Shown here piece after piece: positions 23,517 to 35,969 of a stretch of DNA of 64,000 nt; the stretch's first letter is position 1, and the number at the start of each line of letters is the position of its first letter. Origin of the DNA: Isoperla grammatica (lineage: Eukaryota > Arthropoda > Insecta > Plecoptera > Perlodidae). Location: NCBI GenBank assembly GCA_945910005.1, contig OX246737.1, forward strand, positions 81,338,773 to 81,402,772, written 5' to 3'. The position numbers were made by a program, and so were the translations under genes. Below the pieces are notes generated by a model. The model was not told the DNA's origin, did not search any database, and saw nothing but the letters and a program-made list of their open reading frames with translations.

Positions 23517-25330
23517 TGTAAGACAACCTGCCTCCCCATTGGTCCATATTTCCCGCGCCTGACTCTTGCCATCCCCCAGTGGAATGTTTATTTAATTAAG
23601 TTATCTTTAGGTTTCATTATAACGCACTAGGAATATTAATTGTAAACCCTATTTTATAATTATGTTAGCATTAAGAGCTATCAACAGATGCATTGTAATT
23701 TAAACATTGTGGAAGCGTGTTTCCAAATGGCGGGGGGTTCGAGGCTAACCCGCCCTGTGGTCAACGTGAGGGGGCTGCTTCGGCGGGCAGTGGGAGTGTG
23801 GAGGCACTCGAGGACGGACGTCTCTCGTAGGGTTTACCGGGCGGTCACCGTGGGTTTGGTGGGACTGGGTTCGACCTTCGCCTTGCCCGTATTCGCGACT
23901 GTGTCGTGCAGACCTAGAGTGACTGTGTTTAGTGTGCCCACACACGGGTATTCAAATCAGAACTGTGTCCGTGTAATCCAACCTAGTGGCTCTCGCTCGA
24001 ACGGTGTTCGACTCTCGCCTTGTGCGTGTTCGTGACTGTGTCACGTAGACCTTGAGTGACTGTGTTCAGTGTGCCCACACACGGGTATTCAAATCAGAAC
24101 TGTGTCAGTGTTATCCAATCTAGTGGCTCTCGCTCGAACTGTGTTCGACTCTCGCCTTGTGCGTGTTCGTGACTGTGTCACGTAGACCTTGAGTGACTGT
24201 GTTTAGTGTGCCCACACACGGGTATTCAAATCAGAACTGTGTCCGTGTAATCCAACCTAGTGGCTCTCGCTCGAACGGTGTTCGACTCTCGCCTTGTGCG
24301 TGTTCGCGACTGTGTCACGTAGACCTTGAGTGACTGTGTTTAGTGTGCCCACACACGGGTATTCAAATCAGAACTGTGTCCGTGATATCCAACCTAGTGG
24401 CTCTCGCTCGAACGGTGTTCGACTATCGCCTTGTGCGTGTTCGTGACTGTGTCACGTAGACCTTGAGTGACTGTGTTCAGTGTGCCCACACACGGGTATT
24501 CAAATCAGAACTGTGTCAGTGTTATCCAACCTAGTGGCTCTCGCTCGAACTGTGTTCGACTCTCGCCTTGTGCGTGTTCGTGACTGTGTCACGTAGACCT
24601 TGAGTGACTGTGTTTAGTGTGCCCACACACGGGTATTCAAATCAGAACTGTGTCCGTGTAATCCAACCTAGTGGCTCTCGCTCGAACTGTGTTCGACTCT
24701 CGCCTTGTGCGTGTTCGTGACTGTGTCACGTAGACCTTGAGTGACTGTGTTTAGTGTGCCCACACACGGGTATTCAAATCAGAACTGTGTCCGTGTTATC
24801 CAACCTAGTGGCTCTCGCTCGAACTGTGTTCGACTCTCGCCTTGTGCGTGTTCGCGACTGTGTCGTGTAGTGACTGTGCAGTGTGCCCACACGGATATCA
24901 AAACAAAGAACTGTGTACGCGCGGGATTGTCTTCGACGCTGCGCGTCCACCGAACCAAGGACCTACTGCAGGCGGCGACCACAAGAGGACTGTCTACCCC
25001 CCTACCGCCTCGAGGGAGCTTCCACCGTGGGACCCTACGGCTTCCTGGTGGGTTTCTACGGTCACAGGGCACCATCGACGCAGAGGTGAGTACCCCTCCT
25101 GGGGGAGGACAATAATACATGTTGAATAGACTGGATTGACGTAGACGTTATTTAATTTGTTTATTACATTTTCATCTTTCATAAATTTAGTATACCTGAT
25201 GGTTCATTTGGGCAATAAACCCATTTTAAATTGCATAAATTTAGTGTAGAAAGTAATTAATTGTATGTTTTGTAACAACCCTGTCCCCCTTCTATCCAAG
25301 GTTTGACCTCACCACTTTTGACCCATCACA
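23517..25330 (+). repeat. 5' LTR (1814 bp)
   Basis: Begins TGTAAGACAACC and ends TTTTGACCCATCACA. It contains a 137-bp tandem array at about 23910-24870 and a CG-rich tail. It is 135 bp shorter than the 3' LTR because it has one array unit fewer, apart from two single-base length changes. Confidence 0.93.
23910..24870 (+). repeat. 137-bp tandem repeats inside the 5' LTR
   Basis: The landmark GTAGACCTTGAGTGACTGTG recurs at 24045, 24182, 24319, 24456, 24593 and 24730, exactly 137 bp apart, with degenerate partial units at both ends. Each unit contains CCCACACACGGGTATTCAAA and GGCTCTCGCTCGAAC. Confidence 0.93.
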
Positions 25331-25332
25331 TC

Positions 25333-25347
25333 TGGCGCCCAACGTGA
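25333..25347 (+). other. Primer-binding site
   Basis: TGGCGCCCAACGTGA starts two bases after the 5' LTR. TGGCGCC at this position is the usual start of a tRNA 3'-end complement in retroelements, of the lysine-tRNA type; the tRNA identity is inferred, not checked. Confidence 0.75.
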
Positions 25348-25452
25348 TCTTGGCTATAGACAGTGGGATACAGGACCTAGGACATAGGGTGTATACTTTA
25401 CAGTTTAGATATTTTGTTAATAAGAAACCCTGTTTAATGCTGTAGTCAATGC

Positions 25453-26590
25453 ATGGTGCTGACGCGCACAGGTAAAGGAGGCTATCCGTCAGTAGTACAA
25501 CAGTCCACCATGACCGAGATGGATAAGCTCGCTAATTTAATCGAGTCCTTAAGGACCGATGTCCAGGGATACCGCCAGGATACGGCTACCCAAGCCGACC
25601 AATTAGTCACCCAGCTTACGGCATTTAAATCAGACTGTACAGAACAAATAGGCGCAATCCGTAACGAGGTTACCCAGGCGTCTAGCCAGCTAGCAACACT
25701 TGGAAACACCGTGCAGAGTCTTACCTCACAAGTTAACGCGTTGAGGACGCGGGTACTCGCATGCCCCTCGGCTGGGGGGCGGACCCCAGATCGCAGGCTC
25801 CACTACCCGTGTTTGATGGGCCTGAGTGTAAGACCCACCCAATTGAGTTTCTCAAGGAGATAGAATCTTCCTTTGCGTTATCACGCACCCCACTACAGTT
25901 TCAAGTTAGGTTGGCAACGGGACAGTTGCGAGGAACGGCCAAACGCTGGGGCGAGGTGTTCTCGGACCGTTTCCGTTCGTTTGCATGTTCCTTGGGGAGT
26001 ATTGGGGCGCCACACAACAAAGGAATGTGCGCTATGAGTTGTATCATGGCAAGTGCCCTCAGCGGTATGAGACGTCCATGGCTGAATACTTTCTACTAAT
26101 CCTCTCTAAGGCGCGACACCTGACACCCACAATACCGGACGAAGACTTGATAGACGCTATAACAAACCATTTTAGACCGGAAGTAGCTGTCACCATACTT
26201 GCAGCGGGAAACCATTCGATAGACGAGGCTCTGACATTCTTTCATAAACTCGACGAAACGAACAAGCGTAAGCTAAATGACCCATATGTACCCAAACAAA
26301 CACAACCAGACAATAGACAAAATTGCAATAACAGTAACTGGCGTTCGACAGGCTACAATAAACAGCTGGATAGCAACACGGAGAAGCGTTATTCACAGCC
26401 ATACGCGACCGCCGGGAATAACAACGCGCGCACCCCCACCAACACGCAGTGGCGCACCGACAATGGGGGCAATCGTGACAATTCCAACTACCCCCCTCGC
26501 AATAGAGACAGCGGGCAACGCCCAGAGAACCGCAACATACGATCTTTGGAATTCGAAGAAGACATAGGACCGCGGGAGGACGAGGCAGAT
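25453..26590 (+). pseudogene. Gag region of the long-LTR Gypsy element (broken)
   Basis: The start MVLTRTGKGG at 25453 is followed by a coiled-coil-like segment (MDKLANLIESLRTDVQ, then repeated Q/T-rich heptads) and a capsid-like part containing HPIEFLKEIESSF and NVRYELYHGKC. The frame changes twice, near 25750-25800 and near 25985, so three frames are needed. An N/R-rich segment at about 26280-26540 follows, but I see no CCHC knuckle. Confidence 0.75.
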
Positions 26591-27838
26591 TGCGAGATAG
26601 TTGAACAAGAATCGATTACAGAGCGGGAAGTACGCCACATCACAATGGAAAATAGGGACGAACTACTTTCCGACGACGAGGGTGCTGTGGCGGGCCATAA
26701 ATCGCCGGAGATTGAAGGGTTATTTCATAACTCTATCACGAGCGCAATTTTAATTGACTCCGGTAACGAGATATCGTGTATATCGTCAGAATTCTTTACA
26801 CAGGTTCACGAGGCTACGGGAGGCCTGCCAGTGTTGCCGATCCCCACAATTAAAGTAGTGGGTGCGATAGGCACTGCCAACAAACAGGCGACAAAACAAG
26901 TATTGCTAGACGTCTCAGTCGGTAATTGGAAGGGCGAAGTGGTATGTATTGTTGTTCCGGGGTTATCGCACCAAGTTATTTTCGGAGTCGACTGGCTGTA
27001 TGACACTAAAGCCGTGATTAACTTCAAGGAAAAATCTGTACACTTTTTGGATAAAGGCGATACCGTTACACTTCATTTCCACAACACGACCCCCACACCA
27101 ACTCGACAATACTCAGTATCGAGACTCGAAATGGACGATATCCCAGATTTACGATCACCGGGGAGCCACATTGTTCAGGCAGACGATCCCGACCTGACAA
27201 CTGCCCACCCCAACCCTCAGCCATTCAAAAGCGAAATGCTTCAACATAAGGAGACAACAATATCCACTCAAACATTGACAGCCTATGTAGGTCAACTAAC
27301 GGAGCTAACAGTGGAACAACAACATTCGTTGCTTTCTACCCTCGACAACCACAAGGACGTCTTCTCTACCACGCCAGGGCTGACCAACCTGTACGAACAC
27401 ACCATTCAGCTCACTGACGAGACGCCGTTCAAACAAAAAACGTATCCGATTCCATTCGCCCACAGGGGCGTGGTTAACGAACAGATTGAGAAGATGTTGC
27501 AGGGCGGAATAATTGAAAGGGCGAAAACCCAATTTATTAATCCGTTAGTCACCGTCATAAAGAAGGACAAGAGTGTCAGGCTTTGCATTGATGCAAGACA
27601 TCTTAACTCTAGAATGATTAAAGTCCACGAACAAACCAAAGACCCGGAGGAAGTGCTTCAGCGGTTCAACAAAATTAAATACATGTCCACCATTGATTTA
27701 ACTAGCTCTTACTATCAGGTTCCATTAAGAGAAACGACCGGCAGTACACCGGTTTTCTACACGACTGTAAAACCTACGTTTTTCGTGTCCTGCCGTTTGG
27801 CATCTCTACCGCTGTCGCTGGGTTCACGAGATGTATAG
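26590..27838 (+). pseudogene. Protease and N-terminal half of reverse transcriptase (broken)
   Basis: The open frame 25985-27838 contains a protease-like segment with DSG (AILIDSGNEISCISSEFF) and a conserved VIFGVDWLYDTKAVI. It then carries RT blocks: FINPLVTVIKKDKSVRLCID, ARHLNS and YMSTIDLTSSYYQVPL. A one-base loss near 27770 throws the reading out of frame and the stop at 27836 follows. Confidence 0.85.
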
Positions 27839-28263
27839 AGAAAGTTTTGGGACCGGACGTCTTAGAATTCGTCACACCCTACGTAGACGAATTACTCGTT
27901 ATCTCCGAGACATGGGATGAACACATTGAACACTTAAATATCCTGTTCAATAGACTACGTACTGCGCGACTTACGGCAAACTTCAAAAAGTCCCAGTTTT
28001 GTAGAGATAGAGTTCTTTTCCTCGGCCACGTCCTCACCACTGATGGCATTTTGACCGACCCTGAGAAGACCGCTTCAATTCGAAACTTTCCGACTCCTAG
28101 GAACGTTAAACAATTGCGATCGTTCCTCGGCCTCTGCAACTTCTACCGCAGGTTTTGCGAGAAGTATTCTGACGTTGTGACACCCCTGCTCAAGTTGTTA
28201 AAAGCCAACACAAGGTGGGTGTGGAGCACAGAACAAGGGGAAGCGTTCGAGCGGACAAACTAA
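27778..28263 (+). pseudogene. C-terminal half of reverse transcriptase (broken)
   Basis: Continues in a new frame with the RT catalytic loop and thumb (FLGHVLTTDGI, LRSFLGLCNFYRRFCEKY). The catalytic motif reads YVDE (27880-27891) where the family has YVDD, so the second metal-binding Asp is replaced by Glu. An in-frame TAA at 28261 ends it. Confidence 0.85.
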
Positions 28264-30039
28264 ATGTTTCTAAGAACCGTAATGCTAGGACATCCATTGA
28301 TGAACACGCCTTACTATGTTCAAGCGGACAGCTCCGGCCATGCAGTAGGGGCGCAATTGTACCAGATAGATAGTAAAGGGGAAAAACGTGTGATTGCTTT
28401 TACAAGCAAGTCCCTGAACGGCGCACAAAGAAGATATTCGACGATCGAACTCGAGGCATACGCTATTGTATTCGCACTACAAAAGTGGCGGGTCTACCTG
28501 CTAGGCTCACCCGTGAAGGTCCTCACAGACCACAAGGCACTCTCTTTTGTGTTGAAATGCCGACTAACAAGCAGCAGGCTAACTCGATGGATTCTCCTAA
28601 TACAACAGTATGACATTACCATTGAGTACTGCAAGGGCAGCGACAACGTGGTGGCGGACACCCTGTCGCGCTACCCGAGGCAAGACGACAAGAACTACTG
28701 CGCAACAGATGGCGACGTCAACCCACCACACCATTATTCTATCGCGGCGTTGAAATCACCGATTAATGCCAAGCTAACAACCGACTTCGAGCACTTTCGG
28801 TTACGTCAGTCCCAGGACACGACACTGGCGCCTATTATCGAACGGCTAGAGAGTTGCTTACAGTCACAAAATGAACGCCTAGAGCGATTAGTGGACGTAC
28901 ACCTATTGTATAAAGGTATTTTGTACAAAAATAACGACAAAAGATACAATGATTGGAAAGTGTGTGTACCGGCCGCAATTATCGCACCCCTAGTCACACA
29001 CTACCACATAACACTCTCACACTGCGGGCCAAACAAGTGTCATGCGGCACTGAAGGAGTCTTTCCATTGGCCAAACATGGAACGCTCGATCAGGAAGCTT
29101 CTCGCGCCTTGCGACGTATGTCAAAAGGCCAAAGTGCCCAACAACCACTACCACGGCACGTTCACGCCGATCATCCCTACAGGGAAGGGACAGCTAGTCG
29201 CCGTTGACCTCTTTGGGCCCCTCCCCACTGGGCAATTTGGCGCCCAGCACTTATTCGTTTTACTCGATGTCTTTTCAAAACTAGTACGGCTATACCCCAT
29301 ACGGAAGGCGACCACACGCGCGTTACTGACCAAACTTACATCGGACTACTTCACATCGGCGGGGAAATCACGACGCATCTTGTCCGACTGTGGGACGCAA
29401 TTCACCGCACGCGCATGGTCGGCCACATTGACGGAGTTAGGGGTGGACACATCATTCTGCTCTGTACGCCACCCGCAAGGGAACCCGAGTGAACGGGTCA
29501 TGAGGGAGCTGGGACGGATGTTCCGCACCCTGTGCCACGATAAACACTCGTCATGGGTGGGACACGTCAAGACTATTGAGACCTCCCTGAACGTAGTAAC
29601 CCACGATAGTACCGGCTTCACGCCCCAGGAACTACATTTCGGGACCAAACCTGCGCGTGATTTAGACAAGTATTTTGAGTGGCCCACGCGGGACTCACTA
29701 CCATTCGATCAGAAGCTAGCGCTGGCGAACGACAGGTTGTTGTCCCGCGCCGAGAAACGCAAACAAAGACATGACCTCGAGACACCGCAACCACCCTTGA
29801 AAGCCGGTGAATGGGTGTTATTGAAGGCCAATAACGTGTCTTCCGCATTCAACAAGACAATAGAAAAGTTCTTCTTGCTCTTCAAGGGACCCTACAAAAT
29901 TCGCCGCCAAGTCGCACCGAACGCGTACGAGCTAGAGGATTTGACTGGGAAAGTTCTAAAGGGAACTCATAACATCAAGAGCTTGAAGAAATACAAGAAA
30001 GAGGAATACCTACTGGAGTCATCAAGAGTCGTTACTTAA
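28264..30039 (+). pseudogene. RNase H and integrase of the long-LTR Gypsy element
   Basis: This is in the same frame as the preceding block after one stop codon. RNase H shows Asp in VQADSSGHAVGAQ, Glu in YSTIELEAYAIVFAL and Asp in VLTDHKALS. Integrase shows a zinc module with HYHITLSHCG and CDVCQKAK, and the DDE residues in VAVDLFGPLPTG, LSDCGTQF and GNPSERVMREL. A basic C-terminal domain ends shortly before the polypurine tract. No internal stop over 591 codons, so this half is the best preserved. Confidence 0.9.
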
Positions 30040-30080
30040 AACACTCTGCAGTTCGTCTCCGTCGACACTTCGAGTATTTT

Positions 30081-32040
30081 AAGTGGGGGGCTGTAAGACA
30101 ACCTGCCACCCCATTGGTCCATATTTCCCGCGCCTGACTCTTGCCAACCCCCAGTAGAATGTTTAGTTAATTAAGTTATCTTTAGGTTTCATTATAACGC
30201 ACTAGGAATATTAATTGTAAACCCAATTTTATAATTATGTTAGCATTAAGAGCTATCAACAGATGCATTGTGTTAAACATTGTGGAAGCGTGTTTCCAAA
30301 TGGCGGGGGGTTCGAGGCTAACCCGCCCAGTGGTCAACGTGAGGGGGCTGCTTCGGCGGACAGTGGGAGTGTGGAGGCCCTCGAGGACGGACGTCTCTCG
30401 TAGGGTTTACCGGGCGGTCACCGTGGGTTTGGTGGGACTGGGTTCAACCTTCGCCTCGCGCGTACTCGCGACTGTGTCGTGCAGACCTAGAGTGACTGTG
30501 TTTAGTGTGCCCACACACGGGTATTCAAATCAGAACTGTGTCCGTGTTATCCAACCTAGTGGCTCTCGCTCGAACTGTGTTCGACTCTCGCCTTGTGCGT
30601 GTTCGCGACTGTGTCACGTAGACCTTGAGTGACTGTGTTCAGTGTGCCCACACACGGGTATTCAAATCAGAACTGTGTCCGTGTAATCCAACCTAGTGGC
30701 TCTCGCTCGAACTGTGTTCGACTCTCGCCTTGTGCGTGTTCGCGACTGTGTCACGTAGACCTTGAGTGACTGTGTTTAGTGTGCCCACACACGGGTATTC
30801 AAATCAGAACTGTGTCCGTGTTATCCAACCTAGTGGCTCTCGCTCGAACTGTGTTCGACTCTCGCCTTGTGCGTGTTCGTGACTGTGTCACGTAGACCTT
30901 GAGTGACTGTGTTTAGTGTGCCCACACACGGGTATTCAAATCAGAACTGTGTCCGTGTAATCCAACCTAGTGGCTCTCGCTCGAACTGTGTTTGACTCTC
31001 GCCTTGTGCGTGTTCGCGACTGTGTCACGTAGACCTTGAGTGACTGTGTTTAGTGTGCCCACACACGGGTATTCAAATCAGAACTGTGTCCGTGTTATCC
31101 AACCTAGTGGCTCTCGCTCGAACTGTGTTCGACTCTCGCCTTGTGCGTGTTCGTGACTGTGTCACGTAGACCTTGAGTGACTGTGTTTAGTGTGCCCACA
31201 CACGGGTATTCAAATCAGAACTGTGTCCGTGTAATCCAACCTAGTGGCTCTCGCTCGAACTGTGTTCGACTCTCGCCTTGTGCGTGTTCGTGACTGTGTC
31301 ACGTAGACCTTGAGTGACTGTGTTTAGTGTGCCCACACACGGGTATTCAAATCAGAACTGTGTCCGTGTAATCCAACCTAGTGGCTCTCGCTCGAACTGT
31401 GTTCGACTCTCGCCTTGTGCGTGTTCGCGACTGTGTCACGTAGACCTTGAGTGACTGTGTTTAGTGTGCCCACACACGGGTATTCAAATCAGAACTGTGT
31501 CCGTGTAATCCAACCTAGTGGCTCTCGCTCGAACTGTGTTCGACTCTCGCCTTGTGCGTGTTCGCGACTGTGTCGTGTAGTGACTGTGCAGTGTGCCCAC
31601 ACGGGTATCAAAACAAAGAACTGTGTACGCGCGGGATTGTCTTCGACGCTGCGCGTCCACCGAACCAAGGACCTACTGCAGGCGGCGACCACAAGAGGAC
31701 TGTCTACCCCCCTACCGCCTCGAGGGAGCTTCCACCGTGGGACCCTACGGCTTCCCGGTGGGTTTCTACGGTCACCGGGCACCATCGACGCAGAGTTGAG
31801 TACCCCTCCTGGGGGAGGACAATAATACATGTTGAATAGACTGGATTGACGTAGACGTATTTAATTTGTTTATTAACATTTTCATCTTTCATAAATTTAG
31901 TATACCTGATGGTTCATTTGGGCAATAAACCCATTTTAAATTGCATAAATTTAGTGTAGAAAGTAAATAATTGTATGTTTTGTTACAACCCTGTCCCCCT
32001 TCTATCCAAGGTTTGACCTCACCACTTTTGACCCATCACA
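30081..32040 (+). repeat. Polypurine tract and 3' LTR (1949 bp)
   Basis: The tract AAGTGGGGGGC precedes the LTR that starts at 30092. The landmark GTAGACCTTG is found at 30618, 30755, 30892, 31029, 31166, 31303 and 31440, seven full spacings of 137 bp against six in the 5' LTR. The end is CCCATCACA at 32040. Confidence 0.93.
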
Positions 32041-32672
32041 GGCAAAGCATTGTCTGAGAAGTGTGGACATAAGAGGGCTCCATGAAGTATGTTGTTATTT
32101 ATTTTTTCGCTTAGGCAAAGCATTGTCTGGGGAGTGTGGGCATTGGAGGGCTCCATGAAGTCCGTAGTTATTTATTATACTGCTAAAGCAAAGCATTGTC
32201 TGTGGAGTGTGGACATTAGAGAGCTCCATGAGGTATGTTGTTATTTATTTTTCCGCTTAGGCAAAGCATTGTCTGAGAAGTGTGGACTTTAGAGAGCTCC
32301 ATGAAGTATGTTGTTATTATTTTTCCGCTTAGGCAAAGCATTGTCTGAGAAGTGTGGACATAAGAGGGCTCCATGAAGTATGTTGTTATTTATTTTTTCG
32401 CTTAGGCAAAGCATTGTCTGAGAAGTGTGGACTTTAGAGAGCTCCATGAAGTATGTTGTTATTATTTTTCCGCTTAGGCAAAGCATTGTCTGAGAAGCGT
32501 GGACTTTAGAGAGCTCCATGAAGTATGTTGTTATTATTTTTCCGCTTAGGCAAAGCATTGTCTGAGGAGTTTGGACTTTAGAGAGCTCCATGAAGTCTGT
32601 AGTTATTTATTTTATCGCTAAGGCAATGCATTGTCTGAGGAGTGTGGACATTAGAGGGCTCCATGTAGTCTG
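32041..32672 (+). repeat. Satellite of about 73-bp units, block 3 (array end)
   Basis: Nine or so units resume after the Gypsy element and the array ends after CTCCATGTAGTCTGTTATTC. Units here are more alike than in block 1 (repeated GTGTGGACTTTAGAGAGCTC), suggesting recent local copying. Confidence 0.92.
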
Positions 32673-32679
32673 TTATTCA

Positions 32680-35600
32680 ATTCTGTTATTTCATTCAGAC
32701 TTGTGCTTTGCACTATTTAAGATCCATGTTCTTTCACTGCATCATTGTATTTCTGTATTCTTAATTTATGTGTTGGTAAACGCATTGAGAAATAAGTAGG
32801 GTAAACGTACAGCTGCCTCAAAATAATTCTTATTCTGACACTGTTCTCTGAATTGGAGCAAACCTATAGAGAAGCAAGTCTAACTTTATTTATGTTGCCG
32901 ATTTTAATAATATTTACGCATGACAATTATCATATTCTCTCTTTTGTGCATCGAAAAAGTGTCACAAGTAATATTGCGAATGTAAATGTGGAAATGGATT
33001 GGAAAATTATACGGGTATTTGTTTAATAGTTTGTTAAGTGTAAAGTAGTCGTTGGTTTATATTTTGTAATTAACAAATATTTATTATATTCAAGTTTTTA
33101 GAAACAAATCGGAATACCGCCACACATTTTGATCATGCGTATTACAAGAAGTACAAGTCGTGATCGCGGGATGGCGCCGAGATAGCAAGGAAACAATTTC
33201 CCTTTCGACTCCTGGGACAGGAACCAACAAATCCATTCATTTCAAATTACTTCTGAGCAACGTTATTATAAGCGGCGTCCTCGTAGCCCACACCTTTCGA
33301 TAAACGGCTTTTTACTAGCAACAATTGAGATTGCCAGTTTAGACATAGTTTTTTCTTTTTTTGCCATTCAGTTATATCCATATAGAAACTTGGTTCCGGT
33401 CCCAGTGTTATAATTATCTACGCAGTTATATGAATGATTGGAGTAGCTATTAGCTACTAAAAGGGCACAGTTGTGTGACGTTGGTGCGACGACTCCAAAC
33501 AAGCGCTAAGAATCAGTTATTGTTATCGATGTTGAACAATGCTGAGCCCCTGATTGTTAGGGGTCGATAGAATCGTCAACCAATTGTGACGTCACAAGAA
33601 AGTTACAGTTGTTGGAGCAATCAGACGGTATCAATAAATTAAATTTGATATATTAGTATATCATCATTCACCAATCATCACTCATCAGGCTAAAGAGGGC
33701 ATTGTGCCCTACACTGGCCTTAATTACAATAAAGCAAGTAACAGAAATAACGTAATTAATGACTTGTGATTCAATGCAATAGTATATTGATTTGGTTATA
33801 TTATCATCTGTTTGGTTAATTATTTATACAATGGAAAATACAATTTCAGATGGATTGGTTAGTTGATATGGTTCGTTTTGAGAGATATCGTCCGAATTGT
33901 TTGCCATTTTGTGTATTGCATGGGGTTCTGAATAACGAAGACTATATTATAATGTAATAAAGTCTTTACATAGTGTTATTAGTGTCTTATGTTGAATTCT
34001 GTGTTGTATACACATGTGTTTACTGATCATGAAAATACCTTTTATAGTGAATTTCACAAAATAAGATTGGCAACAATATTTATAAGTGTTTCTTTTCTTA
34101 AGATCATCCACACCAACACGCACAAATCAATTTATATTACATGTTCATTCTGAGTGAGCACGAGTTTAAAGCATCTATCCTTATAATATAATTAAAATGT
34201 GGGGCCAGCCCACACAGGTTTTAAAACTGTAATCCTGATGAGACTCAGATTACGTATCGAGTTCTAGCCAACATTTTGCTCCACAAACAGGAGAAACTAG
34301 ATTACAGTTTTATGTTAGAAACACAACATATTTGTACTTCAAACATTAATGTTCACGCGGTGATTAGTCCAGATAAATGGACGAAGTGCGTGGGTGTTGT
34401 TTAAACAAACATTAGATTTATTCTGTACATACATAAAAACATGTGCATCAGATTTAAAATATAGTATTTTTTATTTTCTGTCTTTTAATTATAAGAAGTG
34501 ATTGAATAGAATAAGACTATGCTTCTAGCTATATGAGTTACATTTTATAAGATACCCTTTTAGAATAGTTATTATATCCATACATGGTGAGTTTGTGCAT
34601 CACAAGTTATTTCCGTCCAGAATTCTTCTAAATCAAATAGCATTATTATGTTTCACAGAGAGCCCACAATTTACCAGCAATTTTCTTCACAATGATAATT
34701 TCGATAGTGGTTTTACAAATATAGTTTCTGTATTATTCAATTTAACATACGTACAACGCCATCGATGCTAAAAACTATTTTCAGGCATATTTTCCTTATG
34801 GTATAGCGATATTATATGATCAGAAATACACTTGAGTTGTCTCATCAAGGAAAACAATAACATATGTTTTATACCTTGTATATTTCGGCTATAGTATGAT
34901 AACATTCATGTTTCTTTGTAACTTGAAGGCGTCAGGTTATAATATCTAAACATCCTCACATTTAACCAATCTCCATTTTAACAAACCTCGCCGGTTGGGA
35001 GGGTTAATAAATATGTACCTTTATCACATATGAAGTCAGTATGTTATTCTAAGCACCTAGATCATAGTCTTGACTTCCGACGTTCATGTTCCGGACGAGG
35101 GCTAACTTGTGGCCATGCAAACACGCAGTTCATTGCACCTATGCTAAGCTTTCCTCGTGAAAAAGAATTGTGCTAATTTATTCTTTGGTCCCGTAATAAC
35201 CATGTTCGTGTTAGTTAGTGCACAACTCGCCGGCATCAACCAGTCTGAGAATCATCGTCACTTTTAGTAAAATTATGATAACTTAAACAGCCCATGCATA
35301 ACTGTTTACAGAAATATAATTGGGAGTCTTGCATTATAGTAATTACTGTGAATTTCAATAGCACACATATATCAGTAATCAGCCTAAATTACACAGAATT
35401 TAAGAGAAAGTAGTAAAAATCACAGTATTCGCAGTAATATATCATCTAATTTTACTCGTACGAGTGATACACAGTTTGAGTAATATAAACATGTAAAGAC
35501 TTGTTGATACTAAACTAGGTTGTGCTACGCGAGTGTCGTGGGTGGGTGTTGGGTGAAACGTTTTTAAAATGAATAATTAATTTATAATAATTACTCTAAT

Positions 35601-35969
35601 ACAGTAGTTAGAATTTTATAAATACTTTCCATTGATAAAAGTTAGATTGGTCACCTGGAGATCTTCCAATGTTGATCTCATGCTATAATAAGGTTATTTT
35701 AACATTACGGTATATACAATTCTAAATGTTATTTACTTATAATAAAAAGAAGTTAAATCAAAAACTGTTTACACAGTTGAAGCCAATAACACTTGTGCAG
35801 TTACGTCCATACACTTACGACTATTCCTGTAATAGAAACGTTATGAAACCAACTTGACTCTTCAGGTTGGTGTTTGTATTTCAAAAACTCGTGTCCGTTT
35901 TAGCAAAAGTAGATCTCCAAATGGTAACTAGTTGGAAGTTACCACGATTTCCCAAGTATCTGCGTTGTG
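32680..35969. other. AT-rich DNA with no supported gene
   Basis: About 3.3 kb with frequent stops in all frames. I find no splice-supported exon, RNA gene, tandem repeat or transposon ends. If the candidate Shaw exon at 35970 is real, its 3' UTR would run down into this stretch. Confidence 0.5.

Larger units (their letters stand above)
23513..32044 (+). mobile_element. Complete but inactive Ty3/Gypsy element with long LTRs, inserted in the satellite
   Basis: LTRs lie at 23517-25330 and 30092-32040, the primer-binding site at 25333, the polypurine tract at 30081-30091, and the gag-pol remains between. GGCA occurs at 23513-23516 and 32041-32044 as a 4-bp target duplication; removing the element restores the unit sequence CGCTTAGGCAAAGCATTG. 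Long LTRs with this integrase type are reminiscent of the Osvaldo group, but that placement is inference. Several LTR-LTR differences show it is not a fresh insertion. Confidence 0.93.

Noticed and set aside
14300..24900. CRISPR-like regular spacing
   Set aside because: Units are head-to-tail copies without unique spacers, in a eukaryotic genome; these are satellites.
23910..31840. Open frames of 95-136 codons on both strands in the long LTRs
   Set aside because: They follow the GC-rich 137-bp array and its flank, occur in both LTRs in several frames at once, and match no domain.
14300..32672. Many 60-90 codon open frames across the satellite (for example 18203-18427, 21460-21675, 32089-32292)
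   Set aside because: They are the repeat unit read in frame; they vary freely in length, have no splice or start context, and repeat the same peptide words.
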